Shown piece by piece: positions 58,655-64,000 of a stretch of 64,000 nucleotides of DNA (positions within the stretch are counted from its first letter, which is position 1; the number at the start of each line of letters is the position of its first letter). The stretch comes from Diphasiastrum complanatum. Its lineage: Eukaryota; Streptophyta; Lycopodiopsida; Lycopodiales; Lycopodiaceae. The notes under the pieces are model-generated. The model ran no database searches and was not told the origin of the DNA. It was given only the letters and a program-made list of their open reading frames with translations. The position numbers and the translations under genes were made by a program. Location of the stretch: the NCBI GenBank assembly GCA_029204225.1, contig CM055111.1, forward strand, positions 42,160,815 to 42,224,814, written 5' to 3'.

Positions 58655-59060
58655 ATAAAAGCTACATGGAAAATTGTCAAGGCCATGTTTGAAACTTTCA
58701 TTACGTATGGAATTCTAAATATAAAAGATTGTTTATGTGAGCTTAGTATGAAGGAGGATAAAGTATAATTGATCGACTGAGCACTTGACAAAACATCAAA
58801 AATATTGACGAAAACATGGAATTGTTGGAAAGAAAATTGACAAAAGATTTTCCACCAATTACATTATAATGTTTTGTACTCTTCTATCAAAATTAGTCTT
58901 TTCCATCGAAAATCTTTGGAAGAGTTACTACAAGAACAACAAAGACTAGGAAATAAACAAGAAGGGCTGTACGAGAAGCTCTTACAATCAAAACATGGGA
59001 ATTTTGTGGAGGATGTAACCAATAACCACGATATTTATGAGGAACAATGCAATTATGAGC
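58655..59060 (+). pseudogene. Possible copia gag trace
   Basis: In changing frames: TWKIVKAMFETFITYGILNI, KDCLCELSMKEDKV, MELLERKLTKDFPP and SLEELLQEQQRLGNKQE. These resemble the UBN2 gag layout (W..L...FE, L..LKM.E.., ELI..LL.EE.R) but are diverged. No zinc knuckle follows before the LINE begins. Confidence 0.3.
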
Positions 59061-59134
59061 TGATAATTGTTGAAGTTGATAGTCATGATAAAGTTGGTAC
59101 ATTGAATTTGAAGAACCACAACAAAGGGGGGGGG

Positions 59135-60030
59135 AATGTATCTAGCAGACAACCAGTGGCTCTCGCCAATAGGATGTCGGGGGCCCCGAGCATGGGAGCG
59201 TCCTGAGGCCACACACCATTTGTGCATTGGAGATTGGAATTTTAACGGCATACACTCGTCATCTATCATTGGAGATCTTATAGACTTCATTACAGAGAGA
59301 GGGACATACTATTCTTTATGGAGACACATGAGAGCCAGGTCAGGGGACTACCTACATTCTCAGGATACAGGTGGGATTCAGTGTACAAGACAAAGGCGAG
59401 ATCCACAAATGGCAAAGGCTCACATGGGGTCGCATGCCTTTACAGAGAGTCCCTACATTCGAGCATGGAGTTCATCAGACGTGATGATTTAGCATGGTTT
59501 ATCTAGATATACCTCATAGGACATGGTATTGGTTTGGATAGGGATCTCTATATTGCAGCTTGCTATTTTCCTCCAAAGTCCTCTTCCTTTGCAAAGGGCA
59601 TTGGCTCTCCTTATGCTAATGTTTTTGCCGACATTATTAGATTTTCAGATTGAGGGTATGTTCTTCTTATTGGAGACTTTAATGCCAAGACTAATGCATG
59701 ACATGTTGACTTTCATGATGCTGCTGACCAATTACCATGCGGGCTATTGATTGTGTTGAGACAGGAATTACTAGGACATCCACCGACACCTTGAAACCTA
59801 TCACTGGCTACGGTGAGTATCTATTACAGCTAGGTGAGGCCCACGAGTTAGCCATCTCGGATGGCCTAGCTTGCTGGTCGAAGTCGAGCAGCTATACTTG
59901 TCATCCGAACAATGGTGGACATAGTATTGTCGATTACCTCATGGGGTCACCAACCCTCATCCCATTGATCTCACAATTCCAAATCCTCCCCACCATCCTC
60001 TCCAATTTTTTCTATCCTTCCACTTGGGTT
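59135..60030 (+). pseudogene. LINE endonuclease domain
   Basis: Apurinic-type endonuclease of a non-LTR retrotransposon. IGDWNFNGIHSSSIIGDLID (59226), ETHESQVRGLPTFSGYRWDS (59320, catalytic Glu), HGVACLYRES (59433), LYIAACYFPPKSSSF (59546), LLIGDFNAKTNA (59660-59700, GDFNA motif) and TCHPNNGGHSIVDYLMGSP (59897-59953, the C-terminal catalytic segment with Asp). Several frame changes (near 59320, 59500, 59710) and stops show it is inactive. The enzyme nicks target DNA to prime reverse transcription. A G8 run sits just before the domain (59127-59134); the true 5' end is unclear. Confidence 0.85.
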
Positions 60031-60876
60031 CTATTTCGACCTCACAAACCCCGCCTCGCCCCAATCTTAACCGTGCGCCCAGATATACCTTCTCCCATCC
60101 TTCCATTGTTACTTACCAGCATGCCATCACTTCGTTACTCCATCATTTTCCATATGACCGCCCATTGGAATCACAGGCCAACTTCCTCACCGCTTCACTT
60201 CATAATGCTGCATCACTATCCTTTGCATCAAAACCCTACCGAGGACCATTAAAGTCTTCTTGTCTTATTAGACCTCCTTGGTTTGATGATGAGTGTCGTT
60301 CCTTGCATCTCCAAGTTGCCCATGCTCGTCTACATGAACGACTTGCTCTTCATACTGCCCGCCGCACTCTTCATCGTACACGCCGCCATAAAAAAAGTGC
60401 CTACGAAGAACGGGAAGGGAAACGCCTTATCGACTGCTTATTCGGCTCCTCCACTGGCGCATTTTGGCGTGAGTTCATCCCCCGTTCTCCACCACCTCTT
60501 ATCAAAGACTTACATATCTGGACTACCTATGCCACTTCACTATACAATATACCCACTAACTCACCCATCTCCATCTCCCCCTAACCATGTGACTTTACTT
60601 CTTTCACCTCTGATATTGTCCTAACGGCCATCAAGAGAATGAAAACCCACCGCACCAGAGACACAGGAGATCTTGAAACTGAATTACTAATCCATGTCGC
60701 AGACTTGCTTTCACCTATCCTTGCCATTTTGCTAAATCATGCGGTTGTATCTAGCTTTCCTTCCACCTCATGCACCAATAGCATCCACTCCATCCACAAA
60801 AATGGTGACCCCCATGAATCCGGGTAATTATCGTACTATCATGAACGGGCATGTTATTGCGAAACTATATGGCGCC
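60024..60876 (+). pseudogene. LINE linker and N-terminal reverse transcriptase
   Basis: The linker (60024-60584) includes PPWFDDECRSLHLQVAHARL and RRHKKSAYEEREGKRLIDCL. Then FTSDIVLTAIKRMKTHRTRD, ETELLIHVADLLSPILAILL, and the RT fingers SIHSIHKNGDPHESGNYRTI with GHVIAKLYG (60850-60873). The reading is broken by a stop at 60582-60584 and a frame change near 60830. The RT then stops exactly at the target duplication of the insertion at 60877. Confidence 0.85.
60868..60876. repeat. Target-site duplication, left copy (9 bp)
   Basis: TATGGCGCC. The right copy TATGGCACC lies at 61597-61605 (8 of 9 identical). The uninterrupted LINE codons would read LYGTILQ. Confidence 0.75.
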
Positions 60877-61596
60877 AAGGTTGCAATCCGCGTTCCGGAA
60901 CGCGATCCAGGATTTCCCATTAGGGTTTCCTGGAACGCAAACTTTTTTTTTTTGTATAGTTGCCAATATGGGTATCATGTGAAAGGATATCAAAAAAGCA
61001 ATTGTTATGCAGATCTGTTGCTTGGTTTCAGATGGCTGCGGGCTACATTGATTAGAAATCTGGAAATCAGTAGATGGTTTAAGAAAACTGGCTGCATTTT
61101 CATATGGTTTCAGAAATTTGGACTGTGTAGTTTGCCGACTGTTTCGGGTGCGAAACACCAAAAAGTGTGTTTTCACTCAGGGAGTTGGAAGGCCAAATCA
61201 TGAAGAGGCCTTACCGTCGGGGCCGAGGTCTACCGGCAGCCCCCGGAACCCACCGTTGGGGGGTGTTGCCCCCCAAAGGCTACCGCCCCCCGGACCCCCT
61301 GTTTCAGCTATTCCAAAAAAAGTAGACAATTCCTGCCAATCTAAGGAAGGCTCCTTCTAACTCTTTCTAACATTTTCTAACAGAAAACGGAATCAGTAGA
61401 TCTGCAAACCATTGGCATCGGAACACCATTCAAAACTGATTTAGTTAGTATTAAACTCAAAAAAAAAAAAAAAAATTGGCCATTACTCCTTTTTCCACCA
61501 AAAAAAAAAAAAATTGGCCATTACTCCTTTCGCTGACATTCCAGATCGCACGATCCGGAACGTTTTTGCAGCGGATCGCGATCCGCTGCAACACAG
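60877..61596. mobile_element. Palindrome-ended insertion, copy 2, inside LINE RT
   Basis: A 720-bp insertion bounded by the 9-bp duplication. Left end: GTTGCAATC then the perfect 16-bp palindrome CGCGTTCCGGAACGCG (60889-60904), then a T11 run. Right end: a perfect 26-bp palindrome centred on GATCGCGATC (61566-61591), then CACAG. Termini share the inverted GTTGCA/TGCAAC. The interior has a GC-rich block (61208-61312) with the hairpin TTGGGGGG-5-CCCCCCAA, and a tandem AATTGGCCATTACTCCTTT (61475 and 61512). No transposase. A 9-bp duplication suggests a Mutator-type non-autonomous element, but the short terminal identity is atypical. Confidence 0.7.
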
Positions 61597-62115
61597 TATG
61601 GCACCATTCTTCAGTCGGCAATCAGTTCTGAGGCTGAGATCAGGCGACTGCATGCTTTAGGACATGCTAGTTTTCGAGCTCACTATTCCACTACTAACCA
61701 TGTCTTCACTCTTTGAGCTATCATCAAGAAAGCCAGACATAAGAGACAGAGGGTTTACTATTGTTTTGTTGACTTTACGAAAGCCTTCAATTTTGTCCCA
61801 CGCTCCCTTCTCATCCAAAGATTACATGACCTTGGCTTCTCCAGTGACACTGTTCTTGTAGTGATGGCACTTTATGAGAGAGTTCTTGGCTGCTTTTGGA
61901 GCGATACAGGCGTGTCAGAGCATATCTGGAGTACCATTGGGGTGAAGCAAGGTTACTCCCTCTCACCCACCTTATTCGGATTATACATTGATGAGCTTGA
62001 GAGAGTCATTGAGCAGTGTGGGGATACAAGATGCAGTCTTGGGGATATTCTCAATGTTATCCTACTTTATGCAGATGATGTGGCTCTAGTCTCCACGACT
62101 AAAGAAGGCCTCTAG
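61597..62115 (+). pseudogene. LINE reverse transcriptase core
   Basis: The RT resumes after the insertion: TILQSAISSEAEIRRLHALG, then KKARHKRQRVYYCFVDFTKA (first catalytic Asp, 61725-61785), QGYSLSPTLFGLYIDELER (61948-62005) and the catalytic box LLYADDVALVS (62065-62097). There is a stop near 61713 and a frame change between 61850 and 61861; the frame is then open to 62115. This domain order (endonuclease, RT, zinc motif) identifies a non-LTR retrotransposon of plant type. Confidence 0.9.
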
Positions 62116-62782
62116 AGATTAGATAGGCCTTTGTCCCACATCAGATCATTCTCGCGAGTTTGAAGTCCCACCTGTACAACTCAATGCTATCTTCCGACTT
62201 ATCACATATATACAGCGTGTCGGAGGCTAGAGCATTTCCCATGGAGGAGAAGGGATACACACAAAAATCACCTCGTCACAGTGCCTTCACAGTCATGGTC
62301 ACCGACTATCTTGGTTTTCTCAGGCTACTCATTTACTTGACATGTCAGGCATTTCTATCTTAGACCTTCCAGCAGGCACTCATGACTACATCGAACGTCT
62401 CCTATATCAAGCATATCTCAGATGAGCTTGGCAGGGCCAGTCGAGGGTTAAACTCGACTCGGACCCATTTCCTGGAGTTGGATATAGTTGGGTGGTTCCC
62501 TACGCTACCACATGACTTGAACGCAGGATTGTTTCATGGTTTGAGATTCTCATTAGGCCAATTCCATGTTTCATCACATCAGCTCGAGATTGACTGGACG
62601 CTTCCAGGGTACCCCCGGGAGAAGAGGATTTGCCAGTTATGTTCTCTATGTAAGGTAGAGTCCGAGGATCATTTCCTATTCAGATGCCCAATCTATTATG
62701 AGATCAAAGGACGTTATCATTGCCTCTTCCGAGATGCTCCTGTCACATTGAGATCCATTCTCCAGCTACTTGGGAGCTGAAA
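62116..62782 (+). pseudogene. LINE C-terminal region with zinc motif
   Basis: The open frame 62382-62780 contains LELDIVGWFPTLPHDLNAGL, RFSLGQFHVSSHQLEIDWT and CQLCSLCKVESEDHFLFRCP (CX2CX3C...HX4C, 62632-62690), the zinc-binding tail common in plant LINE RT proteins. It ends with TGA at 62778-62780. 62116-62381 is frame-broken. No obvious poly(A) tail follows. Confidence 0.8.
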
Positions 62783-64000
62783 TTTACTTCCTCTGTCACC
62801 ACCTTATTGCTTTGATGTACACGTCAAGGTAGCTACAAGACTAGAACCTTAGCTTTGGACTTTGATGCCATTGGTCCCCACATTAAAAATGACATTTTCT
62901 TGAACATTAGGGCTCGACACAACATCTATAATGATAAACATACATCAAACAAATGAATCAAAACACAAATAAATAAAGCAATCAATACATAAGGTATCAA
63001 CCACAAGGTCCTTAGCGGGGATAAAAGTAGGAAACTCAACAACATTCAATTCAACAAGATTATGGTATTCATTGATGAGGTTTGGCAAATGAGAAGCTAC
63101 TAGTCACCATGCTCCATTTGGCTTATGTGCTCCTTGGATTGATGGATCACGAGGGTGGCACCATTGGCCTTATCTTTGTGCTCATAGACACCATTGGTAA
63201 AGACCCTTAGAAACCCCTTCTTTCCTATGACAAATATTGACATATTCCACTAGCTTGTTTTGACAAGATTTGAGTGTACTATCCGATGTTAACTTCTTTA
63301 ATGCACTTCTTTGTTTTTGTTATAAAATGTTGCACATTGAGAGATTATAATTGAGGAGGTGGAAGCGAGTCCCATCAACGAGTCATATAATTGCATATTA
63401 GCTCCAACACCTCTAGCTATTCAAGTGCCAAGAAAGTGGCATGGAGCTTGTTACATGAATAGAGTGATGAATTCAAACAACATCACTACCCTCTTGATCA
63501 AGAAAGGCCAATCTTAAATCAATAGCAAGGCATTTTTGCATGGCCTCAAGCCAAGGAGTGTGAATCAACACTACTTGCTATCACATAGTGGAGAATCTTT
63601 ACAACCCTGCACCTCCCTTGAGGCAACTGGAGACTCGCATATTTTCTTAAAATTGTTAAACATCTGTGTACAAGCGCAACCAAAGAACCTAAGCACTTAT
63701 TCATACAAAGACGCACAACATGTATCTTATTGACCATGTGAGGGATTGGTGCTTTTGCAAACCCAAAAATGAAGCTCGCTTGAAGCCCCATAGATAGCAC
63801 CACAAATCTAGTTAAAATAGATCAAGTAAATTATTCTTTTAGGACTTGCTACTACACTTTCATCCAGGCATACCATACTTTCAATGAATCTTGATTCTAT
63901 GGCTTTCAAATTAATTCTTGCTTTCAATCACAGGGCCAATGTGTAAACTTTGTTCAAATTTTCAAAACTCCTTGCCTTCTTCCACATTTTGTCAAAATCT
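62783..64000. other. No gene recognised
   Basis: AT-rich, non-coding to the window edge. The open frames at 63536-63803 on both strands lack coding character. Confidence 0.4.

Noticed and set aside
60877-61596. The insertion in LINE RT as an intron
   Set aside because: It is flanked by a 9-bp direct repeat and palindromes, and lacks GT...AG ends at the coding boundary.

Overview
This looks like a stretch of a large, repeat-dominated nuclear genome of a land plant, probably a seed plant. No prokaryotic gene organisation is visible. The sequence is AT-rich and carries several long (GA)n/(CT)n microsatellites. It is filled with layered, decayed retrotransposons: Ty3/gypsy, Ty1/copia, a chromodomain-bearing gypsy element, a LINE, tRNA-derived SINE heads and a CACTA transposase scrap. 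Most have a plant-type initiator-Met primer-binding site (TGGTATCAGAGC and variants). The only host gene I recognise is the last coding exon of a translation initiation factor eIF4G-like gene on the minus strand (48131-48509), so the organism cannot be named more closely.

Layout. 1-16.6 kb: three related gypsy copies. G1 (minus, 1-1430) and G2 (plus, 1455-4445) meet head to head. G2 and G3 (minus, 4815-16640) form inverted arms separated by a 385-bp copia RT scrap. G3 still has gag, protease, RT, RNase H, a leader, a tRNA-Asp-type primer site and a 5' LTR. It is split by a cleanly inserted LTR element (7732-12884, 834-bp LTRs, 5-bp target duplication GTGGT) that carries one long intact ORF with gag-like zinc knuckles and no pol. 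It is split again by an LTR remnant (14092-14907). 17.4-19.8 kb: a decayed, unassigned protein-coding region with a coiled-coil stretch. 20-33 kb: mainly non-coding, with microsatellites, orphan LTR/primer-site pairs, a CACTA fragment, a permuted copia integrase scrap and several local duplications.

33.0-42.5 kb: gypsy copy G4 (plus) is cut by copia K1 (36293-39618), which is in turn cut by copia K2 (about 39616-42456). K2 has lost its middle, which is replaced by a 143-bp patch of unrelated repeat. 42.5-48 kb: non-coding, with tandem duplications. 48.1-52.4 kb: the eIF4G-like terminal exon followed upstream by a 3.1-kb deletion derivative of a chromodomain gypsy element (49256-52390) with both LTRs. 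52.4-56.4 kb: LTR/primer-site remnants, an orphan gypsy integrase C-terminus, a tandem array of three tRNA-derived SINE heads and a palindrome-ended insertion. 59.1-62.8 kb: a degenerate LINE (endonuclease, RT, C-terminal zinc motif) whose RT is interrupted by a second palindrome-ended element (60877-61596) with a 9-bp target duplication.

No genes act together here as a pathway. The relationships are insertional: the order of nesting, the state of each copy and the recombinational junctions are the main information. Everything was read by eye from sequence. Percent identities are hand counts where given, and family names rest on recognisable motifs, not searches.
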